From contig CM074760.1 in the NCBI GenBank assembly GCA_037355855.1, positions 7,060,501 through 7,124,500 on the forward strand: a stretch of 64,000 nucleotides of DNA, written 5' to 3'. The notes under the pieces were generated by a model that did not search any database, was not told the origin of the DNA, and saw nothing but the letters and a program-made list of their open reading frames with translations. Below, one piece after another: positions 19,522 through 31,300 of the stretch. Made by a program: the position numbers and the translations under genes. The first letter of the stretch is position 1, and every line of letters starts with the position of its first letter. This stretch comes from Pseudo-nitzschia pungens (lineage: Eukaryota > Bacillariophyta > Bacillariophyceae > Bacillariales > Bacillariaceae).

Positions 19522-21186
19522 TCATATCACGGCCACCACGCCACACAGCACAACAAAGGCCACGGACCAGACGCACAACTCGGCCACAAAGAGCTTCCGG
19601 AACAGCTTCTTTTGTTCCTTGGCGCGCGCCGTGGCGGCGCTGTGCGCCATCTGTTGCTGGTTTCCCAGCCACGTGGGAAGGAGCTTGCTGCGAAAGGAAT
19701 TCCGGGTTTCGTCGAGCTTCGAGTTGATGGTCCGTTCCTCGCTCTCCAGGTCGAACTCGTCGTCGTACCCGTCGTCGCCGTACGCGTCTGCTCCCACGCG
19801 CTGGTACTTGGCGTCGGTGTCCATCATCCGGATCGTTTGGCGTTCCATGTACAAGAATCCCCAGAGCGTCCGGCGGAAAATCTCGCAGGCCGGCAGCAGA
19901 ACACCCCAAAAGCTCTGGACCTCGCTGCTGGACGTGAGGACTATGGTAGCGCTCGCGCTTTCGTTGCTGGTTTGAGAGAAATGGTAGGCCGGGAGGAAGC
20001 AGTACATCCAGGCGAATCGCGTCACCGCGTTAAAGACGAAAACGTGCCAGTAAAAGGATTCGGTCTTGTACAGTCGCCGCTGGCGCAGCTGGATGCTCCC
20101 CCACCCCGGTATCCGTGCCCGCAGCATTTGGTAGCGGTCCCGGATGGGTTGCAGGAGGTACATGTGCACGGCCAGAAGGATCCGAGAATCCGGTCGAAAG
20201 CTGGAGATGGTGGAGGACTCTCCCGAAGTCGCCGCTCCGGCAATCACCACCGAAATGTCCCGCTGGATCTCGAAGAGCTGCCAGTCCACAACCACGTCCC
20301 AGATCACCTGATAGATGGTGGCGGCGACAAAGCACGCAATCCAGGTGAGAGACCTCCGCTGCTCGGGATGGGTGGTGCCGTAAACGATGACCAGGGCGGC
20401 AGAGAGGTACTTGGCCGCGTTTCCCAGGTGCGGCCACCGCCGGTCGTCATCGTATGCCTGCCGGAGCGTCTGCAGGTACTTGAACCAGAGCGGGACCATT
20501 CCCGCGAATGGCAGCAGGACGTTGTGGACAAACCACGATTCCGCCAGCATTTCCCCCGTCTTGGTCAGGCCGTATCGACCCGAGATCGTCCCCCAGATGA
20601 TCACAAAGAAGTAGATGGTGGCAAAGATGAGGTCCTGTCCCGGTCGCACCCACGACGTCAGGCAGTCCCCGATGAATTCGTCCCGGACCCCGACGCGGTG
20701 CATCGGCGCCGAAAAGGAGAATTTCATGGTCCCCCAGAAGCGCGCCCGCCGCGAGGGTGGAATCACCATGCGAGCGTACAGGACGGCCAGAAAGCCAATG
20801 GGCAGCACATTGACCGGAAGTTCTGAGCCCGTGTAGTTTGGTTTCAAAATGTGGTTGAAGGTCATTATGAAGACGTGGAAATTGAAGAGGACGGGCATGG
20901 AGAGATCCAGGGCCGCTCCGAACACGGCCGGACCGGATGGTGCGTACGTGGCGTTCGCGTTGCTCGCAGCGGCCGATCGATTGAAGAAAAAGGTCCAGAG
21001 CTTTGCCAGGTGGGGATGGCGTTCCACGCATCGCCGAAGCCGGCCTCGGATGCCGCCGGCAGAAGCTGGTGAGTGAGTCGGGCCCGAAGATGGTGGTTCG
21101 GGCAATTGGTCGGAATCGTTCGTTGCTGTTGTTGCATTTGTTGTTGTTGTTGCTGCTATGAGGCCATCGTTCTCTGCCTCATTGAA

Positions 21187-21218
<32 letters not shown>

Positions 21219-22002
21219 CGTCGTCGTCCTCCTTGCTTTCCTGTGTCTCTCCAACTGCCTCCAGTGACTCAATTTTCTGTATCAGTGACAGTTTGTCATG
21301 GTCATTTTCGTCGTCGTCCTTGCAGTCTTCCCGGACAGCGTTCTCCCCGCCACTGCCGTTACTGTTCGCTCGAATCGGTGATTGTTGGCTGGATGCGATC
21401 GACACCATCTCTAGAACGCGACCTTTCGAAACTTTGTCTCCTCCCTTCTCGGCTGGACTGTCCGGCATCGCTTTCGCTTCTTGTGTGGCATTCCGCATTG
21501 GAGAGGATCGACTCGATTTCGAGAACAAGCTCTTTCCGACGGATTTGTGTTGCGGTTGGGGGCTCATCCCGCTGCCGTTGGTGTTTTCGAAAGCACGGTT
21601 CATGTTCATGTTCATGTTCATGTTCATTTCCATTTGGCTTTCGATTTCCCTCTCGGAGTACGTGTAGTCCTCGTCGCTGTCGTCCGCATCCCCGGACAAG
21701 GCTTCGATGAGCGGCGCCTCGATCCCGACGTGGTGCCCGTGCCGCGTTCCCGGGAGAAATATGAATTCGTCGCACGCCACGCCGTTCCGCCTCCACTTGC
21801 GCAGGGAATAGGCCACCATCATAATGGTGAAAACCAGCAGGATGGGACCGCGGTACACCCTCAGTGACGAGACGTCCTGGGTTTTCGTCGCCAGATCGTA
21901 CACCAGGACGATTCCGAGAATCACCAAAACCGTCGCCTTGGGTTTCAGGACGCGCTCGGAAAACGCAAAGGAACCCACGGTGGCAACGATCGAAAGGTCC
22001 AT
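19522..22002 (-). CDS. EXS-domain membrane protein (XPR1/ERD1-like), no SPX domain
   Basis: The start is taken at the Met of MDLSIVATVGSF (22002). An in-frame Met at 22164 would add 54 residues with no clear signal. The product is about 826 aa with two N-terminal hydrophobic segments, a long low-complexity acidic linker (with an M-N alternation encoded by an ATGTTC hexamer at 21600-21635 and a D-N run near 21190-21235), and then multiple transmembrane helices. The EXS domain is seen in WFKYLQTLRQAYDDDRRWPH, then 'NAAKYLSAALVIVYG', 'IYQVIWDVVVDWQLF', and 'NAVTRFAWMYCFLP'. EXS proteins export phosphate (XPR1/PHO1) or act in Golgi retention and phosphate recycling (ERD1). Without SPX, the ERD1-like type is more likely (inference). 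It converges with Exo70. Confidence 0.85.
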
Positions 22003-22164
22003 GGTGGATTTCTGGAAAGTCGTACGGTACGTGCGTTGCCGGACTGCTCGGTCGACACCGTTCCCTGCTCCTGCTCCTGCTTGTGATCGTTCTAGTTCTC
22101 GTTCTGGTACGATCGATTTCTTCTTGTAGTTGTTGATGATAACGAGTGCGATAGGAATATTCAA

Positions 22165-22918
22165 AATTGATAATACTCGAGGTGCAGTGGAGGGAGAAAT
22201 TTATGATAATTCATTATTCATTGACCGTCCATGATTCGAGATTAGGCGATACAGCGACTGTCGTTACTAATACTTGCAAAAAAATGTTTTTTGGTAAAAA
22301 TCAAAAAAGAGCGGGTCACACAAAACAGTCCCAACGTTGTCAGTTTGATACGTAGAAGTAGTAGTTATCGTGCGTAACCTTAGGGCTTACCCGTAATTAC
22401 TGTACGCCGTGCACGACTTCTTTTATGTCGTACGTACCATACCAACTGGGTGACCTTACTGGTAGGTGCAAAAAGGGATTCGTTCAAAAATGATTTTTCC
22501 GCGTCTTCTTTTTTTTAAACTGTACCGTACCGTACGTGCACGACGAGCAACCTTCTTCTACCAAAACAGAAAAGAGACTTGATGGGCCCGTCAGCAGACA
22601 TCCTCGGTAAGTAGAAGCCAACCGACACACTCTCCGCAGTCTGAAGTCATTCATTCTTTTTGTCTAGAGACCAATGCATTCAACGAAACGGCAATGCTGA
22701 ATATCATAAAAAAATAATAATCTCAGAGTAGAAACTAATATTACGAGTATCGTACATACCGGTTCGAGTAAGGTTTACTAGGTACGTACCAGTACAATCA
22801 ACTCACGGCACATCCATGTCAATCGTAAGATCTTACCTACGGAATTATCCTACCGTACAGATTTACTTCTAGTTTTTTCAAACATTCAACTCCAACTCTA
22901 TCTCCATTTCTACCGCGA
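22165..22918. other. Intergenic region
   Basis: AT-rich, with repeated words of the type TACCGTAC and ACCTTA (for example around 22380-22550 and 22740-22860). No gene is supported. Confidence 0.5.
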
Positions 22919-23467
22919 TGGAGGTGCGGATCGGTTTGCAATAGAGGTGTGGATCGGATTATTGGAATAGAGGTGCGGATTGGATTGCAATAGAGGTGCG
23001 GATCGGATTATTGCAATAGAGGTGCGGATCGGTTTGCAATAGAGGTGCGGATCGGATTAGTGCAATAGAGGTGCGGATTGCGATAGAGGTGCAGATCGGA
23101 TTGTTGCAATAGAGGTGCGGATTGTGATAGAGGTGCGGATTGGTTTACGCGATAGAGGTGCGGATCAGTTTGAAATACCGGTGGAGGTGCAGATCGCTTT
23201 GTGATAGAGGTGGGGATCGGATTGCGATAGAGGTGCAAATCGGTTGACGCAATAGAGGTGCGGATCAGTTTGCGATAGAGGTGCGGATCGGATTGCGATA
23301 GAGGTGCGGATCGGTTTGTGATAGAGGTGCAGATTGCAATAGAGGTGCGGATTGCGATAGAGGTGCAGATCGGTTTGCAACAGAGGTGCGGATCGGATTG
23401 AAACAGAGGTGCGGATCGGATTGCGATAGAGGTGCGGATCGGTTTGCAATAGAGGTGCGGATTGGAT
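22919..23467. repeat. Minisatellite A, 23-bp and 18-bp units
   Basis: Imperfect tandem units read GCAATAGAGGTGCGGATC on the plus strand. Full units are about 23 bp and shortened ones about 18 bp, with C/T and A/G variants. The same unit, in the opposite orientation, makes minisatellite B near 55.2-56.0 kb. On the minus strand the unit has no stop in any frame, which produces long meaningless open frames. Confidence 0.95.
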
Positions 23468-24174
23468 TCAATTCCAATCAGATTGCTCTGGTGCGTCGTA
23501 GCCTTGATACCGATTCAACTAATCTTGCAACAACTCCCTCCTCAATGAGCATGGTGGATAGAACGAGAACCAAAATTAGGTGAGATCAAAAATCCAATTT
23601 TAAAACCTCGCATGTGGGATTGCAAGGGAAATCGGTCCTACATCGTGTATTACATCAATAACCTTCGAGTGTGCTCGTGCCGTCGTTTCATAGCAGTAAC
23701 CCTCCTTCGGTCTCTGCCTCGTTGCACTCGGCTTTGACTACTTATGTAACTTCTTTTGGTCTGCACTTCGACCTCCGGTCTCAGTGTCGGCTTACAGAAG
23801 TTACGCCGTGAAACCTACTTATTTTATCCTTCTTCTTTCCTAGAAAATAGTATGATGTCATAGATACTGAAGTAGAAACCCATAGTAGCAGTAACAAGCA
23901 TTCTATTTTGAACCGTAGGGGTGTTTTTCTGTTTAGTATTAGTATGGTGATGGTAGTTGAAATCTCCAATATGATAATTTTTTGGGAGCAGCTTCAGATG
24001 ACTTGCTTGGCTGGTGGTTTTCGCTGGCCTTCGGTTCTACAACGAATCCGGTGCCAACAACCAATGAAGGAATATACCCCTTGCGTCTGCCCGGTTGCGT
24101 TGCGTTGCCCACATGGCTTGGCTGGACGAACCACGCGACGCAAACACGCATCCACGGGTTGGCCCTAACCATGG
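23468..24174. other. Intergenic region downstream of the polyamine gene
   Basis: No gene is supported. The first part is the unique flank of minisatellite A. The last part (about 24000-24174) is the 3' flank of the minus-strand polyamine gene and stays open in one frame past its stop codon, but without recognisable similarity. Confidence 0.45.
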
Positions 24175-26588
24175 CTACGACTGGTGCTCGAGGCCACGGC
24201 CTTGCTGGCAAAAGGGAGATTCCGGATACCCCCGACAAAAGACAACCCCGGAGGCCTTGCTGGGATACGAGTAGCCCTTCATGACCGCTCCGTCAAAGTG
24301 CAGCAGAGAGGAATCCCCGGTCCGCGAGGGCAGCGTCCGCTGGTCGACGTGCAGGTTGTGCCACGAGGAATACGTGTAATCCCAGGCCTCGTTTGGCTCG
24401 CCGGTTTTGAAAGCAATCACAAACTGCCAGGGATTCCAGAACCCGAGGTGTCCCTGGATGGCCCAAAGCACGAATGCAACACAAAACAAAACAAAACAAC
24501 ACAGCACAAAACCAAAGAAAAGAAAACAGCAAATAGCAAACAGCAAAAAGGAAGAGAATCCAGCGTGAGAACTTTGGAGCGAGACAATGCCAACTGCACT
24601 CCCATCCTACGGCGATCGCGATCGATCACCGGAATGGATTGGTGGCAGCACACGGTGCACACACGCACCTCCTCGTAATCCACAATCCGGACAAAGCCAT
24701 TCCTCTGCAAACCGTCGATGAAGTTGAAGCGCCCCTGCATGCCGTGTGCTGCCGTCTCGAGCGACGGAGCATCTCCGACCTGTGCCGTGAATATTCCGTC
24801 CTCAGACAACAAGTCTGAAAGCAACAGACCAAACTCTTGGTCTCCTTCCTTCTCGTTAAAATCATTGATGTAGTAACTGTATCGCGTCGCATTGCATTGC
24901 ATTGCATTGCAGTACCAAAGCGTGAGTGAGATTCAAAATGAAAAATACAGAAACGATAAAGCAGTAACAGTCGCAGTAGCAATCGCAGCGGCAGCGGCAG
25001 CAAAGTGGCGCGGTCCTACTCACAGATCGTCCATGATGATGACATCGAATTCTTCTTCGGTCTCGTCGTCGTATTGGGTTTCGGCCCAATCGTACACGTC
25101 GTCGTAGATGATTTCCACCCGCGGGTCGTCCGTGCAGCGGTCCGGTACGCCCCGGATGCCTCCGCAGTCGTTGTACTCCGGAAAGAATTCCCGGGACACG
25201 CGCACGACCTCCGGCTCTTCCTCGACGAGGACCACACGCTCCACCCCCTTGTGCTTGAGGACCTCACGAAGGGCGGCTCCCCCGCCGCAGTTGAGCAGCA
25301 ACACGCGTGAGGGAGCCCTGTGGGCCACCAGGGCCGGATGAACCAGGGCCTCGTGGTAGGGGATCTCGGCCGACCGCCTGGATTGCAGGATCCCATTGAC
25401 GAACAAGATGCGGTCGGGTCGGAAAATCTCCTTGTACCTCGATTCGTAGGAACCGTCACTGCGCAAGGAGCGCTGGTACTGCTCGTAGTTTTGGAAGACC
25501 GGCCGGAGGACGTCGTAGACATCGATCCGGTTGCGGTTTTTGCTGGTCTTTTCAATGGATACCAATTCCTTCTTGTATTCGGTCATGGCACCGATGGGAA
25601 AGGTAAAGAGATCCGTGAGTTCTTCCTTTTTTTCGGTTTCCTCCCCAAACCCCCTCACCTTATAGGCCCAGACCGTCTCGGGACCGTCCTGGTTCCTCGG
25701 AATGCCAAAAAGTCGTTCGACCTTGTCGACGATGGGCAGCAGCGACTGGGACCCACAGGTGAACAAGTCGAGGGTCACCACCCCTTCGGACGGCCACGTG
25801 TGAAAGGAAACGTGGCTCTCGAGCAAAACTCCCACGCACGACACCCCACTCGGCGTGAGACCGTGGCAGTGGTAGGACAGCAGGGTCAGGCCGCAGTCTC
25901 CGACAACGTCCAGCATCGCCTTGGCGAGTCGTTCCTCGGAGGCCAGGAAGGCTTCCTGCACGTTTCGGATGTCCATTAGCAGGTGTTGGCCGGCCGGAAG
26001 GTGGAGCTCGTCGTCCTGGTCGTGGTTTGTGTCCTCGACGTTCTGGGGGGATGCCGTGGGCGTTCCGGAGGGTGATTCTCCACACTCGTCCTTTCCCGAC
26101 ATGGACGACTTGCAAACCCCGTCGGCGTTGGCTTTGTGCTTGGTTTCCGTCTCTTCCATCACCACCCACCGAGAATTGATGGAAGAGGACCGAGCGGTAT
26201 CAAAATTCATCGATGTGTAGATCGTGTTGGGAATGGGCTTGTCCTTCAGAGTGGGATTGGGGAGTTTCATTACATCCTTGCGTCCCTCGTTGCTTTGTTC
26301 CTTCCGGAGTTCTTCCTCCCTGAGTTCCATGGCAGCTCGGAGCTCTGCCAGCTTTTGCTCCGGACCCAAAATCAGCAGTTGCCGGGCGATTCGGCCCACG
26401 GCAAACGCGAGAAGAAGACAGGAGAGCATGCTCAGCACCAGGAAACGAACAGAAACCCTGACCCGATAGGGGTTGTTGTCGCCGTTCCCATCATCGCTCG
26501 TTCCTGGAGCAGTAGTCCCGTTCCTTCCGCGCCGGGAGGATATCGAGTGATTGGATTTTCCGTTTGGCAACGGCATAACTAGCGGCAT
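24175..26588 (-). CDS. Membrane-anchored AdoMet decarboxylase-aminopropyltransferase fusion, 3 exons, 683 aa
   Basis: Exons on the minus strand are 26588-25024, 24876-24669 and 24453-24175, with GT-AG introns of 147 and 215 nt and matching phases. Residues 49-65 form one transmembrane anchor after a basic N-terminus. Residues about 200-315 are a prokaryote-type S-adenosylmethionine decarboxylase: GQHLLMDI, then LLESHVSFHTWP, then LDLFTCGS. The expected pyruvoyl serine is S258, and H263 and C278 keep the S+5 and S+20 spacing known for the bacterial enzyme. Residues about 375-600 are an aminopropyltransferase: FVNGILQSRRSAEIPYHEAL, then VLLLNCGGGAALREVLKH, 'VVLVEEEPEVV' and 'VEIIYDDVYDW'. The C-terminus has FCRGYPESPFC. 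Such fusions were proposed (A. Michael, 2011) to make the long-chain polyamines used for silica deposition. A second Met at codon 5 may be the start. Confidence 0.9.
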
Positions 26589-28358
26589 CGCTGGAATGGT
26601 TGTTTTGTTGGGCTATCTTCGGATTGCGTTGACCCGTCGGGATGTTCTTAGAAAACTCCGTGGCGCGCGACTCACTCGTGGCTAGTCTAGTCTTGGCGAC
26701 GAATGCGTTTCGTGTTTTGGGGAGGATAGAGTGCTTTCAAATCCGTCGACTGAGGTACTTTGGCACGTTGTACTATTTGGGAGCTTGTGGGCCGTCAGCG
26801 ATCAGCGGTCCAAGGATTGTTGGGAGAAAGGCACGTGCATCAGATGTGATTCTACCGGTAGGTTGTGATGTGATGCGATGTGATGTGATGTGGGATCTTG
26901 GGATTCATTCTTTCTTTTCGGAGTAAACCTTATCGTTCACTGTCCCGCGTTCCTAACGGGTGCCTTGCATCCATACCGGTATCTGTTCTTCTCGCATCTA
27001 GAGAGAAAGAACAATAAGTACCAGCACCGGTAACTTAGCACGAGTACACTTCTCCCCGCGTGTAGGAATAGTAAGTTACCGTACTTGAAGTGATTTCGTT
27101 GTGAAAGTGGATCCGCTAAGTGTTCTTCATACCGGTACCGGTAGGGGTATTGAGTGATTTCCTACGGTTAAGGCAATAATTACGAGCAAGGTAAGGTAAG
27201 GTTAACTCACTCGTTATCAATTTGGTCGAAGAAAAAAATCCAAAACAAGACAAGATCGAGTAGCTTACTACTTGTATTACTGTACCCGTACGTGCAGTGC
27301 GTACGGTGTGTGTATGCCCTTCGCGGTTCGCGGTGTCCGTGACAGCACCATGACACCTTCTCGAAGCCAATGACGGCGACACTCAGGATGAATCCCGAGT
27401 ACGTAGCTAGTCATGAACAAACACAACAAAGTTGGAGGTGTTGTTCTACCGTACTACCGGTATTGTGGGAAACAAGTATTTTGGGACGAACGGTTCTTGA
27501 TAAACGATTGAAGGGAACCAGTTTGTTCTACAGAGAACAGTATCCAAATCCATCTAGAGACTAGAACGAGCAACAAGAGATTCCAGGCACTCTCCTTTCA
27601 CCACCAGGAGGCACCATCCTCCAAGAACAAGAACAACAAATGCAAAAAGAAGGAGGAGATTGTGGAATGGAATTTCTGGTGTGCTGGTGATTCAGAGGAG
27701 GAGGCATCGAGCAGCAGCTGCTGCAGCAGCAGCAGTAATTCAATGAGAGGTTTTGTAGCCCTTGCACAATTCACAAACAGATATGGTGGAGATGATACTA
27801 TTGCGAATACTTGTTGCACTATTCTACCGTAGTACTAGTAGCGACGTTCCGTAACTTGCGGTGCATGATTCATTCATTCACGATGCAGCACTTCGATACT
27901 TTCATTTAGACTGGAATAGCTCTTTTGAATGAGTCTGTCCGACAACCCGAACTCATTTGCAGGCGCCAACTTTCGAACTTCATTCATTGATTTTTTTTGA
28001 GTGTTGTAGATCGTCAATCGTGGTGACCAAAATCAAAAAGCAGGGGTAATAAGATTACCGTACAAATTGTCATCTCAACAAGTTCCCAGTTACGGCAACA
28101 TCTCAATCCAATCATCATTGCTTATTCGTCTCGCTGCTGTTTCATTCAACTTGGGACCTTCGGTTCTTACCTCTGAACGACCTCGGTCTTATCCCGAATA
28201 TCTTTCGCTTTCAAACCAGATTTCACTGCTACCAAGCAACTGTTCAACCACAGCTCTGTTCTCCCGGGGACGCATTTGTCACGGGTGGGAGTGATTGTCG
28301 GTCGACCACCGTTTGATTTCTTACTTCGGGCAAAGTTCGACAGGCAGCAAGATAAAGC
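26589..28358. other. Intergenic region between divergent genes
   Basis: Between the polyamine gene (minus) and the Nup160-like gene (plus). It contains a GTGAT/GCGAT microsatellite at about 26863-26890, an AAGGTAAGGTAAGGTTAA run near 27188, several TACCGGTA words (27125-27142) and a CAG/CTG run at about 27710-27737. Short frames here have no recognisable domain. Confidence 0.5.
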
Positions 28359-31300
28359 ATGGAAGAGATACCTATAGTTTTCCCCAGCCATGCAGAAAAT
28401 CCACGGCGTTATGTCATTGATGTGGATGCAAAGCGACTGAAACTATTGGATCTAGACAATGCCGATAAGGAACTACAGCAATTCCAGTCGTCTGCCTCTG
28501 CGTCATCAAGCAATGCTGCTTCTTTTGTCCAGCCCCTGGACGAAGCACTATTGGGAGCGGCCAGCGTCTCTTCCGTAAATGTCGGAGGTCAAGAATTACT
28601 ACTCACAACGAGTGCCTTGATCGATAAGCCAAGTGTCATCAGCGTTGCTCTGTCGTGGAAGAAACTTAAAGAGGATATCTTAGATTCTCCCGCTATCATT
28701 GAAATAGAAACCAAGGATTTGCGAGTGGTTGCGGTACGTGCCTTTGCTAGTGACAACGGAATCGACCTAGTATTTGTCGGTTGTTTGGGGACTATTATCG
28801 GTGTGTCCTTAGATGCAAACTTGCATGCAGAAACAGAAGTTCCTTTGAAAGTATTGAACAGGGGAGACTACGTTCCGGCTCCACTGCTCGAACAAGTACG
28901 TCCTTCGAGTCTACAGGGGAATATGGTTTCATTCCTTCCATCGAAAAACAATTTGATTGTTATGGCTTTAGCTCCGTTGATTTTAACCATTGACTGGAAG
29001 GATACCGGGCATAGTTCCGTTTGGAGTGAAACACAATGCAAAGATGAAATGTCTGCCCGTTCGGCTCCATTCACAGGCATGATTACCAATTTACCCAGTT
29101 TGATTCTCGGCAAGATCGACGCGGATGTAGTTGATATGGCTCCAGCCGCTGCTTTGTGCGTTTCAACGAATACGATTGGGTCAGATAATGAGAATGCTAC
29201 AGCTGTTCTTGTTTTCTCACTGCATTCCGATGCAAGTGTCCGAAAGTGGATGGTTGACCCCGAGAGCTCCATGTCACCGATCGCTGTCTCCAGCTTGGAT
29301 TCTAGGAAACTTGCACCTCCTTCTACATGGAGTGATGGAATCAAATCGATCGGGCTTTGCTCTCGACTTTACGAACAAACCTTCGCCCTTGCCGTTCACA
29401 TCAAGACAAATACTATCTCCTCGTACAACGAGGGGCTATCTGACTGTAATTTTTGGGTTTTTGAAGGAAACGAAAAAAGCGAATCCATGATGCACTGTCA
29501 TGTTATGAAAGTCCCGGATGACGCGGCATCATTGGTAGGAATGTCCTTCTCGCCTTCTCAGCGTCGGTGTACTCTCTCGGTTGTATTTGAATCCATGAAA
29601 TCAAGCAATGACACACACAGAAGAGACTCAGTTGCAAGCGGGATCAAGTTTGTCAATTACCCACCTAGTCTCCTTTCCATTGTTAGTTCTGAACCAGAAG
29701 AGGTTGATACAATGGATCTCGATAAAATTGCCACAACGGAGCTTACTAGACTACGATCTCTTCCCTTCGGATCGATCGTAATGAAAGAAATCGAAGAAGG
29801 GGAGTGCGATGATGACGACGACGGCTTCGATTCAAAGGAACCAATCTCTGTTGAGCAGGCATTAAATAAGCTCGATTCATTATACATGAAACACCTCTTC
29901 CGACCTATTTTTCCGAGAGGAAATGGAACTGTTTTGGCTCCATCGGAAGTTTGCATCCGTCGAGCTCTGTCAAAACTAGTTCACGGAGCGATTAAAGAGC
30001 ACGGTATGAGTGTTGAACTTGAAACTATCAAAACCCTATATGAATGGCGAAGTAGAGACAAACGCAAATTTATGACGGTTTCTCCTTCCAAAATGAGCCG
30101 AAATCTGCTCACACCCGAAAACGCAGCTAGAACGCCTCGAAATAAATCAGGCGACGCCAGACTATCTGTGTACGAATCGTTCGTTGAACCAGACGAAGAC
30201 GTTGAAGGGGGAGATATGATGGTCGATAATGAATATGATGAATTGGAGCAATTGGATGAAGAGCTTTTCTCGGAGATAGAGACACACGAAAGCCGGTGGC
30301 AACGACTCCTATACCAAATTTGGGAAGAGGAACAAATTCTTCGCAGTCCACAATGTGTTTCATGGCTTGAGTCACTTCCGGTCCAAATTTTAGTTCGTGG
30401 AAATGTCGTCACAACTTTGACTAGCAATGGGCGTTCCAACACAAACAGAAAAACACTATGGAAAAAATCACTTGAAGAGGCATCAAAAAATATCCTCGAG
30501 CTTATAGAGACCGACCACGATAAATCGAAGAACTTGTATGAAATTGAGGAGCAGTTGACCTTCATCATATCGAACGCTCAGCTTTCTATATCCCCGCATA
30601 CATCGATCATCGAAGGTCTTACGGCATTGGGTCGCTGGGCACAATTGCAAGGAAAGACGTCCGACGACAGGAACTTGAGGAAGTTAGTTTCTGAGGTACC
30701 TGTGGATGAACTCGTAGCATGGATTGAAGATAGACCAAGCGATCTCGGAATATTCAGTCAGCATGGCGACAAAGAAAACGAACAAAACGATGGGAAGTGG
30801 AATGGCCAACAAGTGGCTAAAGTACAGTTGCGCCATGCTTCATGTAGCTGTGCGATACGAGCAACTGATTTCATCCGACGCTCTCGGCTTGGGAAATGTA
30901 TCCTTCTCCTCGAGCTAGCAGCAGGGAGTAGATTGATTTTTGCTGCGTTTCGCGCATATGTGCAAAGTATTGCAATTTTATGGACTTCAGCTCAAAGAAT
31001 TAAAACCGAGAGCGCCTTCCGAACTAATTCGGGGAAAAAGATGCGGGGAAGGAAGATACGTTTCGACGACGATAGTCCACGGCACAGTTCACCCCCGACG
31101 AAGCGTTCCAGTTTTGGTGATAATACAACAAGTATTCTCATGCCGTCCAACTCGTCAGTGTCAACCACTCTTGATGTGGTCATGATCAGGATTTCACAAG
31201 ATTTCGTAGGTTCCCTCAATGCCACATCATCCCCTCTATCTGCTATTACTGTGTTGACTGGGTTCTTTGTTGACCTCATATTTGCATCGAAGGGCAAAGC

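Noticed and set aside
22919..23467. Regular repeats that might be taken for a CRISPR array
   Set aside because: Units are contiguous with no unique spacers, lengths vary between 18 and 23 bp, and the genome is eukaryotic.
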